From: Betaproteobacteria bacterium
GTDB lineage: Bacteria > Pseudomonadota > Gammaproteobacteria > Burkholderiales > Burkholderiaceae_E
NCBI GenBank assembly: GCA_016868095.1
Contig: VGHV01000209.1
Location: forward strand, 1-5,078
DNA: 5,078 nucleotides
Direction of reading: 5' to 3'
In this document: piece by piece, positions 1-5,078 of the stretch
Numbering within the stretch: the first letter of the stretch is position 1
Layout of the letters: each line of letters opens with the position of its first letter
Made by a program: the position numbers and the translations under genes
The notes under the pieces: generated by a model
Seen by the model: only the letters and a program-made list of their open reading frames with translations
What the model was told of the DNA's origin: nothing
Database searches by the model: none

Positions 1-596
1 AGCTTGATTTAAGCGGACCGACTCAAGCGCAAGAAAGCGCCAATCGATTATTACAAACCATGCTTTCCATAGCCGCTCGCCGTGGTATCGTCGATCCGAG
101 CTTACAGGTCCAAGCATTGATGCACCCGATGACTGAGCACTGGATGCTTATCGTTAGAAGACTTCAGCATGGCAACCAACGCAGTACCAGTATCGATGCT
201 GAGTTTTTGCTCTCAGCAGACGCTATAGCCTTAGGCGAGGCTGCAAAAAGTCTTTCTAACTTGCTAACGAACGGCGCACAGATCAAGAAAAACGATATTG
301 ATCGTGCTGACCGTCAGAAGCAAGCTCCTGTTCAAAGCTTCGAAGAGGCTATGCGTTGGCTTTTTGCAGAGGCTGATCGCGGCATGAATCGACAGCGATA
401 CAAGGGACTTGGTGAGATGAATCCTGGCCAATTATGGGAGACCACCATGGATCCATCGGTGCGTCGTTTGCTCAGAGTGCAAATTGAAGATGCAATTAGT
501 GCAGACCAGATGTTTTCAACCTTAATGGGTGATGACGTAGAGCCAAGGCGAGCATTCATCGAGCGCAATGCCTTAACCGCAAGAATTGATGTTTAA
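1..596 (+). CDS. gyrB: DNA gyrase subunit B, C-terminal part (5' end outside window)
   Basis: ATP-dependent type II topoisomerase subunit that, with GyrA, introduces negative supercoils into DNA in the cytoplasm. The frame is open from the window's first full codon at base 3, so the start lies upstream; 197 residues are visible. The hallmark is [11 protein letters not shown] (about visible residues 131-141, bases 393-425), followed by QLWETTMDP, the [15 protein letters not shown] segment and the VEPRRAFIE tail ending in IDV, the standard gyrase B C-terminus. The first 110 or so residues are much less conserved and correspond to the extra domain inserted in the TOPRIM/C-terminal region of gram-negative GyrB, which argues against ParE, as does the tail. 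The ATPase domain and the acidic TOPRIM residues are off-window. The gene often sits in a dnaA-dnaN-gyrB cluster near the replication origin; that context is not visible here. The TAA stop is at 594-596. Nothing looks broken. Confidence 0.97.
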   Translation, partial: LDLSGPTQAQESANRLLQTMLSIAARRGIVDPSLQVQALMHPMTEHWMLIVRRLQHGNQRSTSIDAEFLLSADAIALGEAAKSLSNLLTNGAQIKKNDIDRADRQKQAPVQSFEEAMRWLFAEADRGMNRQRYKGLGEMNPGQLWETTMDPSVRRLLRVQIEDAISADQMFSTLMGDDVEPRRAFIERNALTARIDV

Positions 597-598
597 GC

Positions 599-627
599 TT
601 AAGGTATAGATCGCTCTAGTTTATAAA
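599..627 (+). promoter_or_regulatory. Candidate weak sigma70 promoter for the BenE-type gene
   Basis: In the 62-base gap between gyrB and the carrier gene, TATAAA at 622-627 matches the -10 consensus at five of six positions. A poor -35 match, TTAAGG at 599-604, lies 17 bases upstream. Initiation would fall around base 634, leaving a leader of about 25 bases before the GTG start. The -35 element is weak, so read-through from gyrB is an equally good explanation; no terminator hairpin is visible after gyrB. Confidence 0.25.
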
Positions 628-658
628 TCGTCGTTACAAGCCAAGGTCTAGGCACCCG

Positions 659-1891
659 GTGCAAGCTTTTACAGCAGGCGCAGTAGCAGTTCTCGTGGGC
701 TATGCCAGTTCTGTTGCGATTGTATGGCAGGCTCTCCAAGCGCTTAGCGCTTCCGTAAGTCAAGCAGCACTTGCCCTGGCAGCTTTAAGTGCCGGCCAAG
801 GCTTTTTATCGCTTTATTTATCGTACAAATCTAAAACCCCACTTCTTTTTGCCTGGTCTACCCCAGGCGCAGCTTTATTGATTTCGGCGGGTGTGAACGA
901 TTTCTCGAGTGCCATGGGTGCGTTTATTTTCGCCGCTGCCCTCGGTATGGCCATGGGCCTCTTAAGAGGCTTAAGTTGGGTCATGCGTTTAATCCCAGCG
1001 CAGCTTGCTAGCGCTTTGCTAGCCGGCATCTTGTTGCGCTTGGCCATAGAAAGTGTCGAGCAAGGATTTCAGCAGTCAATGTATTTGCCTGTGGCAAGCA
1101 TGTGGGTTGGTTTTTTTGTGATGCGTCGTCTTTGGAACACAGGCGCGATTTTCGTGATGTTGCTCATCGCGATCGCCTGGTCAACTTACTTTCATTTCCA
1201 TGAACATGCAGCCAACATGACATCGACGCTGGCAGGCATGGGCTTTGAAGCCGCTAAAACTTTTGGGCAAGGCCAAGAAGGTGCATCGTTGGACTTAAAG
1301 CAATGGCTGTGGCCAAGCTTTGATCTGACTGTCATGCTGGGGCTTGGTCTTCCCTTGTTTTTGGTGACCTTAACCGGTCAGAATATGGCCGGATTGGCTG
1401 CGATTAAGAGCTTTGGTTATTCAAGCAATCCGGATCGTTTGCTTTTTGCGTCATCGCTGCTCAGTGCTGTAGCGGCGATGTTTGGTGGGCATGCGCTCAA
1501 TTTAGCGGCAATCACTGCCGCACTATGTCTCGGCCCACAAGCTGGTGAGTCTGTCGGGGATCGATGGAAGGCTTCAGCCTGGGCTGGGGTTTTATATGTG
1601 CTGATTGCCGGTTTTGCATTGTGGGTGATCAAGGCATTGATGTGGTTACATCCTGTACTTGTCTTGACCTTAGCTTCGATTGCATTGATGAGCAGTATGA
1701 CGGCTGCACTTCAGCAGGCGTATCAGGACAAAGACCTCGGACAAAGTCTCCCGCAAACCCTTTGCCTATTGGTTGTTTTATCGGGTGTCCAGTTAGCTGG
1801 TCTTGGTTCTGCTTTTTGGGGTCTTTGTTTTGGCAAGCTCGCCATGCTATTGCAAAATCCGCGCTCGCAAGACGACGTCAAGAAAGCTTAA
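659..1891 (+). CDS. benE: BenE-family benzoate/H+ symporter-like membrane carrier
   Basis: Predicted inner-membrane secondary transporter of the benzoate:H+ symporter (BenE/YdcO) family, which takes up benzoate or related aromatic acids with protons. The 410-residue product is near the family's usual length and almost entirely hydrophobic, with about a dozen membrane segments by eye. Family signatures visible are [19 protein letters not shown] (residues 7-25), the WSTPGAALL segment (66-74), [17 protein letters not shown] (238-254) and [19 protein letters not shown] (275-293); the last two are the conserved substrate-pathway regions. The start is GTG at 659: an in-frame stop at 617-619 closes the frame upstream, no ATG or TTG lies between, and AGG at 650-652 gives a modest ribosome site six bases away. 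The next in-frame ATG (residue 86) would remove two membrane segments. The VOC gene begins 22 bases after the stop. No benzoate-degrading oxygenase genes are nearby, so the substrate is open; the family call is firm. Confidence 0.9.
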   Translation: MQAFTAGAVAVLVGYASSVAIVWQALQALSASVSQAALALAALSAGQGFLSLYLSYKSKTPLLFAWSTPGAALLISAGVNDFSSAMGAFIFAAALGMAMGLLRGLSWVMRLIPAQLASALLAGILLRLAIESVEQGFQQSMYLPVASMWVGFFVMRRLWNTGAIFVMLLIAIAWSTYFHFHEHAANMTSTLAGMGFEAAKTFGQGQEGASLDLKQWLWPSFDLTVMLGLGLPLFLVTLTGQNMAGLAAIKSFGYSSNPDRLLFASSLLSAVAAMFGGHALNLAAITAALCLGPQAGESVGDRWKASAWAGVLYVLIAGFALWVIKALMWLHPVLVLTLASIALMSSMTAALQQAYQDKDLGQSLPQTLCLLVVLSGVQLAGLGSAFWGLCFGKLAMLLQNPRSQDDVKKA

Positions 1892-1913
1892 CTACATCCT
1901 AAAGCGATCAACC

Positions 1914-2357
1914 ATGGAATCATTATTGCCCTCAAAGCGCCAGTACCGGCCTTTTCACGTAGCCTTCCCTGTGCACGATATCGCGCAGGCACGTGCTTTT
2001 TATGGTGAGCTATTGGCTTGCCCTGAAGGGCGTAGCGCGCCTGACTGGGTCGACTTTGACTTATTCGGCCATCAAATCGTCGCCCACCTTGCACCACAAG
2101 CATGTGGGATAGCTGCCACCAACGGCGTTGACGGCGATCAAGTCCCGGTACGGCATTTCGGCGTTGTGCTTGATATGAGTGACTGGCAAGATCTCGCTCA
2201 GCGTCTTAAAGACGCAGGTCAGCGCTTTATTGTTGAACCCCATGTACGCTTTCAAGGACAGGTTGGTGAGCAAGCCACCATGTTCTTTCTTGATCCCTCA
2301 GGCAATGCCCTCGAGTTCAAGGCCTTTGCAGACATCGATCAACTTTTTGCGCGCTAA
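1914..2357 (+). CDS. VOC family protein (glyoxalase/bleomycin resistance/extradiol dioxygenase fold)
   Basis: A 147-residue soluble protein of the vicinal oxygen chelate superfamily, with two beta-alpha-beta-beta-beta modules forming one metal site. Module 1 begins [21 protein letters not shown] (residues 14-34, His15 the expected ligand) and ends [13 protein letters not shown]. Module 2 begins [10 protein letters not shown] (His81) and ends [16 protein letters not shown], where Glu134 is the expected final ligand. The His/His/Glu set and intact [10 protein letters not shown] motif suggest a working metal enzyme; the reaction (isomerase, dioxygenase, lyase or binding protein) cannot be read from sequence. 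The ATG at 1914 is chosen because the fold begins shortly after it; the frame extends up to 1803, but that stretch overlaps the carrier gene and encodes no recognisable domain. The ribosome site is weak (AAAGCGA, 1901-1907). The 22-base gap to the carrier gene suggests co-transcription and perhaps a role in metabolising the imported compound, which is inference. Confidence 0.88.
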   Translation: MESLLPSKRQYRPFHVAFPVHDIAQARAFYGELLACPEGRSAPDWVDFDLFGHQIVAHLAPQACGIAATNGVDGDQVPVRHFGVVLDMSDWQDLAQRLKDAGQRFIVEPHVRFQGQVGEQATMFFLDPSGNALEFKAFADIDQLFAR

Positions 2358-2395
2358 GCGCTAGGCCGAATCCTCAGGGTCTGGGGCACAAAAAC

Positions 2396-3649
2396 TTATT
2401 GTTGCGCCATTTGTATCATTGCACCGAGCAAGACATTGGCCCCAGCCTCAATATGTTCGGGCCGAGCATCTTCGATCTCATTATGACTAATGCCATCTTT
2501 ACAAGGGATAAAAATCATAGCGGATGGAGCCTGCCTGGCGACATAAACCGCATCATGCCCTGCGCCACTCACAATAGGCATACTCGAAAGCCCTAAGGTT
2601 TTAATGCTTTGACCAATAGCATCAAGACAAGCGCTTGAAAACTTACAGGGGGCAAACTCCGTAACCTTTTCAATATCGATATCAAGACGTCTTTGCGCTG
2701 CGAGTTGTTCAGCAAAGCGTCTTAACCGAGCCTCCATATCGATCAATCCTTCAAGCTCGGGATGGCGAAAGTCCACCGAGCACTGCACAAAGCCCGGTAT
2801 TACATTGCGGGAGTTGGGTTCAACCCGAAGACTGCCAACCGTCCCTCGCCCATAGGGGCTGTGTGATAACGCAATCGAATTAACTTCCTGCACGATTGCT
2901 GCTGCAGCTAGCATGGCGTCCTTGCGCAAATGCATCGGTGTGGGCCCAGCATGCGCGTCCATGCCGTGAATTCGAACATCAAACCATCGTTGACCCAAAG
3001 CTCCAATCACCTCGCCGATCGGAAGATTCGCATCCTCCAACACAGGGCCTTGCTCAATATGCGCTTCAAAGTAAGCGTGATAACTTGGATACTCATTGCT
3101 TGGCCCACAAGGCACAGAACCCTCATAAGCGATCTGCCGAAGCGCTTCAAGGACTGTGATACCTGTTGTATCCCGTGCTTGTTGGGCATGTTCAAGCGAA
3201 AAAGCACCCGCCCAAACGCCAGAGCCCATCATGACAGGTGTAAAGCGAGAACCTTCTTCGTTGGTCCAAATGCAGACCTCGATGGGCCGTTTCGTGACCA
3301 AGCCGGCATCATTAAGGCAACGAACGACTTCTAAACCTGCAAGTACGCCGTAGTTGCCATCAAACTTGCCACCGCTTGGCTGGGTGTCGATATGACTACC
3401 TGTTGCCACGGCAGCTAGCTTAGGATTCGAACCTTCGCGCCTGGCAAACACATTGCCAATCTGGTCCACACGCAGCTTAAGCCCGGCGTCACGGAACCAG
3501 CCACACACAAGATCTCGGGCCTGCCGGTCAAGCTCGGTGAGCGCCAAACGCCGAACACCACCCTTGTCGGTAGCACCTATTTGCGCCAATGCCATAAGGC
3601 TGTCCCATAAACGGGCCGAATGAACTTGCAAAGCGGGCGTGCTTGCCAT
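2396..3649 (-). CDS. Zn-dependent M20-family amidohydrolase (N-carbamoyl-L-amino-acid hydrolase / allantoate amidohydrolase / beta-ureidopropionase group)
   Basis: Cytosolic hydrolase of 417 residues, the usual length for the hydantoinase/carbamoylase family, which splits ureido or amide bonds, releasing ammonia and CO2 from N-carbamoyl substrates. All expected features are present: GSHIDTQPSGGKFDG (residues 84-98; ligands His87 and Asp98), WTNEEGSRF (128-136; Glu131 as general base, Glu132 as ligand), EAHIEQGPVLE (195-205; His197), the dimerisation-domain segment HGMDAHAGPTPM (228-239), RNVIPG (281-286), SGAGHDA (361-367) and GISHNEIE (386-393; His389). The ATG at 3647-3649 is preceded on the minus strand by AAGGTG five bases upstream, supporting this start. 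The gene converges with the VOC gene, 38 bases apart, and diverges from the cyclase gene. Substrate choice among carbamoyl amino acids, allantoate, ureidopropionate or another amide cannot be decided here; no other hydantoin, purine or pyrimidine catabolic gene is in view, so no symbol is given. The enzyme looks intact. Confidence 0.93.
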   Translation of the reverse strand: MASTPALQVHSARLWDSLMALAQIGATDKGGVRRLALTELDRQARDLVCGWFRDAGLKLRVDQIGNVFARREGSNPKLAAVATGSHIDTQPSGGKFDGNYGVLAGLEVVRCLNDAGLVTKRPIEVCIWTNEEGSRFTPVMMGSGVWAGAFSLEHAQQARDTTGITVLEALRQIAYEGSVPCGPSNEYPSYHAYFEAHIEQGPVLEDANLPIGEVIGALGQRWFDVRIHGMDAHAGPTPMHLRKDAMLAAAAIVQEVNSIALSHSPYGRGTVGSLRVEPNSRNVIPGFVQCSVDFRHPELEGLIDMEARLRRFAEQLAAQRRLDIDIEKVTEFAPCKFSSACLDAIGQSIKTLGLSSMPIVSGAGHDAVYVARQAPSAMIFIPCKDGISHNEIEDARPEHIEAGANVLLGAMIQMAQQ

Positions 3650-3753
3650 GAAATCACCTTATTGATGCGATGAACGTGAAAGCTGAGCTAAGAGCTTGAG
3701 TCATTGCTCAACACCATGCTGGATCTTAAGTCATCGCTAAGGGAGAAACATCA
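3650..3753. promoter_or_regulatory. Divergent control region between amidohydrolase and cyclase genes
   Basis: This 104-base gap must carry the starts for both divergent genes. Each end holds a clear ribosome site: CACCTT at 3655-3660 (AAGGTG on the minus strand) for the amidohydrolase, and AAGGGAG at 3739-3745 for the cyclase, eight bases before its ATG. The centre (about 3680-3711) is rich in short GAGCT/GCTCA half-sites, including an inverted repeat annotated separately. I could not find a convincing -35/-10 pair in either direction, so promoter positions are not assigned. No regulator gene lies in the window. Confidence 0.5.
3696..3711. repeat. Inverted repeat TTGAG-N6-CTCAA, candidate operator
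   Basis: Perfect 5-base arms TTGAG (3696-3700) and CTCAA (3707-3711) are separated by six bases, near the middle of the divergent gap. A second, overlapping set of arms, AAGCT (3680-3684) and AGCTT (3693-3697), lies just to the left, and TGAGC (3684-3688) can also pair with GCTCA (3706-3710). Spacing and location fit a dimeric regulator's site controlling both genes, but arms this short can arise by chance and no regulator is in view. Confidence 0.35.
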
Positions 3754-4797
3754 ATGAGCACAGGCCGCTATCAACAACGCCCCCAGGGATCGACATGGGG
3801 CGATTTTGGTGATGATGATCAACTGGGGCGGGTCAATCTCATCACCCCCCAAAAAGTCTTACAAGGTGTGGCCGAGGTTAAAACTGGACAAAGTTTTTGC
3901 CTATCGCTACCTTTAAATTTGCCAGGTGGTAATGTTCTTAATCCAAGAAGGTTTCCTCCGCAGCTATCGCCAACCATTCGACAAGGCGCACCCAACTGGA
4001 TTTACGAAGTGCGCCGCGACGTTGACGATGCAACCGATGTGGTCAACGATGACAAGGTGCTTTTATGGCTTCAATACTCAACTCAATGGGACAGTTTTGC
4101 CCATGTCGGTAGTCTATTTGATGCCAATGGCGATGGCATTGCAGAGCCAGTTTTTTATAACGGATACCGGCCCGATAAGTCATTTACACTGACAGCCGCT
4201 GAAAATCCCGATCGCTCGCAAGCCGCAGCCTGGCAGTCGGCTGCGCATGCCTTAAGTGTGGAGCACTTGGCCAAGCATGGCATGCAAGGACGAGGCGTGC
4301 TGATTAATTTGCGCGATAAGCTGGGCGACGGCCGAACCGTGGTTGGTTATGATTTATTGATGAAACTGATCGAAGAACAAGGCGTCATCGTCGAAGCTGG
4401 CGATATGCTTTGCATCTACACCGGATTTACCGATCGAATCGTCGAGTGGGCCGGTAAGCCGGATGCTGAACTTGCTCACGATTTGTGCGCTGCACTTGAT
4501 GGACGCGACGAGCGCTTATTGCAGTGGATCAGCGATCGTCAGATTAGCGCGCTGATTGCTGATAACTATGCGGTTGAACACTACGATGGCAGCAAGCCCC
4601 CCGGTCCTTGTGCGACCTTACCCCTGCATCAGCACTGCTTATTTAAGCTGGGCGTACCGCTTGGTGAAATTTGGTACCTCCACGAACTAGCCCAGGCTTT
4701 AAAGGCCCAGAAGCGCTCCAGGTTTTTACTCACAGCACCGCCGCTTCGCCTGCCAGGCGCCGTCGGATCGCCCGCAACACCTATTGCAACCCTTTGA
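3754..4797 (+). CDS. Cyclase family protein (PF04199-type metal-dependent hydrolase, QWD subfamily)
   Basis: A 347-residue cytosolic protein of the cyclase/kynurenine-formamidase-like superfamily, whose characterised members hydrolyse amides or lactams (N-formylkynurenine, isatin) at a metal site. It is longer than the roughly 210-residue KynB, matching a longer subfamily. Seen in order: an N-terminal STWGDFGDDDQLGRVNLITP segment (residues 13-32); core motif STQWDSFAHVG (109-119) with Asp113 and His117; an acidic loop DANGDGIAE (123-131) followed by YNGY; GVLINLRDKLG (181-191); EAGDMLCIYTGF (214-225); ALIADNYAVE (266-275); and LHQHCLFKLGVPLGEIWYL (291-309) with His292, His294 and Glu305. Aligned with the HxxxHxDxxxH motif of KynB, both leading His positions are Gln here (Gln107 and Gln111), which seems typical of the QWD group. 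The start is supported by AAGGGAG eight bases upstream. The gene is divergent from an amidohydrolase and followed by a CoA ligase. The substrate is unknown. Confidence 0.88.
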   Translation: MSTGRYQQRPQGSTWGDFGDDDQLGRVNLITPQKVLQGVAEVKTGQSFCLSLPLNLPGGNVLNPRRFPPQLSPTIRQGAPNWIYEVRRDVDDATDVVNDDKVLLWLQYSTQWDSFAHVGSLFDANGDGIAEPVFYNGYRPDKSFTLTAAENPDRSQAAAWQSAAHALSVEHLAKHGMQGRGVLINLRDKLGDGRTVVGYDLLMKLIEEQGVIVEAGDMLCIYTGFTDRIVEWAGKPDAELAHDLCAALDGRDERLLQWISDRQISALIADNYAVEHYDGSKPPGPCATLPLHQHCLFKLGVPLGEIWYLHELAQALKAQKRSRFLLTAPPLRLPGAVGSPATPIATL

Positions 4798-4803
4798 GCT
4801 CAA
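4794..4803. repeat. 10-base perfect palindrome TTGAGCTCAA over the cyclase stop codon
   Basis: The palindrome spans the TGA stop at 4795-4797. Its core GAGCTC recurs at 4822-4827, so the transcript could form a 6-bp stem with a 20-base loop (4796-4827) between the cyclase and CoA-ligase genes. There is no following T-run, so it is not a good rho-independent terminator. Its arms TTGAG/CTCAA are the same as those of the inverted repeat at 3696-3711. Confidence 0.3.
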
Positions 4804-4858
4804 TGCAAGGCTTGATGATAAGAGCTCGCAAAAGGACCCTCACGATACATAGCGCATC

Positions 4859-5078
4859 ATGATGAAAACCATACCACCTATGCTCTGGCAGGCAAGTGCT
4901 GAGCGCCTTGCCGCTTCGCCCATAACAAGTTATATATCGTTTCTAAAACAAACACGAGACTTGACATTCAACGATTATCAAAGCCTCTGGCAGTGGTCAG
5001 TGGATGATATTGAAGGCTTTTGGGCGAGTATTTGGGAGCACTTTAAGGTCCAAAGCGCAACGCCAGCGCCCGGTTATC
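4859..5078 (+). CDS. Probable acetoacetyl-CoA synthetase, N-terminal fragment (3' end outside window)
   Basis: The frame runs open to the window end, showing the first 73 residues of a longer protein. They match the N-terminal cap of the acetyl-CoA-synthetase-like adenylate-forming ligases, closest to acetoacetate-CoA ligase: PMLWQASAERLAASPITSYISFL (residues 7-29), then LTFNDYQSLWQWSVDDIEGFWASIWEHFKV (35-64), in the order short Trp-containing start, xYxxLxxWSVDDxExFWxxxWxxF. Family members activate acetoacetate with ATP and CoA for entry into acetyl-CoA metabolism. The AMP-binding motifs lie downstream and cannot be checked, so another acyl-CoA synthetase of this type remains possible and no symbol is given. 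An in-frame TAG at 4850-4852 limits the start to ATG 4859 or the adjacent ATG 4862; ATG 4880 is a less likely later choice. No close ribosome site is seen: AAAGGA (4831-4836) is over 20 bases upstream. Lying 61 bases after the cyclase on the same strand, it may share that transcript. Confidence 0.75.
   Translation, partial: MMKTIPPMLWQASAERLAASPITSYISFLKQTRDLTFNDYQSLWQWSVDDIEGFWASIWEHFKVQSATPAPGY

Noticed and set aside
593..602. TTAAGCTTAA palindrome at the gyrB stop as a terminator
   Set aside because: It is an A+T-rich 10-base palindrome with no loop and no T-run; it could not form a stable terminator hairpin.
1803..1913. N-terminal extension of the VOC protein frame, starting with a hydrophobic stretch that resembles a signal peptide
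   Set aside because: It lies almost wholly inside the carrier gene in another frame, has no family similarity, and the VOC fold begins naturally after the ATG at 1914.
2351..2361. GCGCTAAGCGC dyad at the VOC stop codon
   Set aside because: It offers only a four-base stem with a three-base loop and no T-run; it is likely a chance result of the stop-codon context.
2372..2386. Small hairpin CCTCAG-GGT-CTGGGG in the convergent gap as a terminator
   Set aside because: The stem is six pairs including a G-U wobble on the plus strand and a mismatch on the minus strand, and no T-run follows in either direction.
2896..3353. Open frames on the plus strand opposite the amidohydrolase
   Set aside because: They run antisense to a well-conserved enzyme gene, show no recognisable domains or ribosome sites, and overlap one another in different frames.
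4671..4862. Small 63-codon plus-strand frame across the end of the cyclase gene and into the CoA-ligase start
   Set aside because: Most of it is out of frame inside the cyclase; the product is low-complexity and basic with no family resemblance and no ribosome site.
1..5078. CRISPR array, tRNA/rRNA, insertion sequence, prophage, toxin-antitoxin or defence genes
   Set aside because: The window is nearly filled by six conserved metabolic or housekeeping genes with gaps of about 20-100 bases, and no spaced direct repeats, transposase motifs, terminal inverted repeats or tRNA-like folds were seen.

Overview
The window reads as ordinary chromosomal DNA of a proteobacterium, most likely a betaproteobacterium of the order Burkholderiales. 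The C-terminus of GyrB keeps the [13 protein letters not shown]...IDV ending of the gram-negative enzyme, and the other genes (BenE carrier, VOC protein, hydantoinase/carbamoylase-type amidohydrolase, QWD-type cyclase, acetoacetyl-CoA synthetase) are typical of that group's broad organic-acid metabolism. Base composition looks balanced (near 50% GC by eye) and similar across all genes, so nothing points to recent transfer. The genus cannot be fixed from this sequence; a member of Alcaligenaceae or a related family is only a guess.

Layout, left to right: (1) the 3' end of gyrB on +; (2) a short 62-base gap, then a BenE-type membrane carrier on +, starting at GTG; (3) 22 bases later, a small VOC (glyoxalase/dioxygenase fold) protein on +, probably co-transcribed with the carrier; (4) a 38-base convergent gap, then on - an M20-family Zn-dependent amidohydrolase of the N-carbamoyl-L-amino-acid hydrolase/allantoate amidohydrolase group; (5) a 104-base divergent control region with inverted repeats; (6) on +, a cyclase-family (PF04199-type) metal-dependent hydrolase; (7) 61 bases later, on +, the first 73 residues of what is probably acetoacetyl-CoA synthetase, cut off by the window end.

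The genes fall into three units. gyrB is housekeeping. The carrier and VOC protein form one likely pair. The amidohydrolase and cyclase are divergently arranged around a shared control region, with the CoA ligase downstream of the cyclase. An amidohydrolase, a cyclase-type hydrolase and an acetoacetate-activating enzyme could together suit breakdown of a cyclic amide, ureido or aromatic-derived compound to central metabolites, but no substrate is shown by the sequence. No RNA genes, mobile elements, CRISPR arrays, phage genes, defence genes or toxin-antitoxin genes were seen, and I found no convincing undescribed system. The most notable points are the divergent palindromic control region and the two Gln residues replacing His metal ligands in the cyclase, which also has an EF-hand-like acidic loop.
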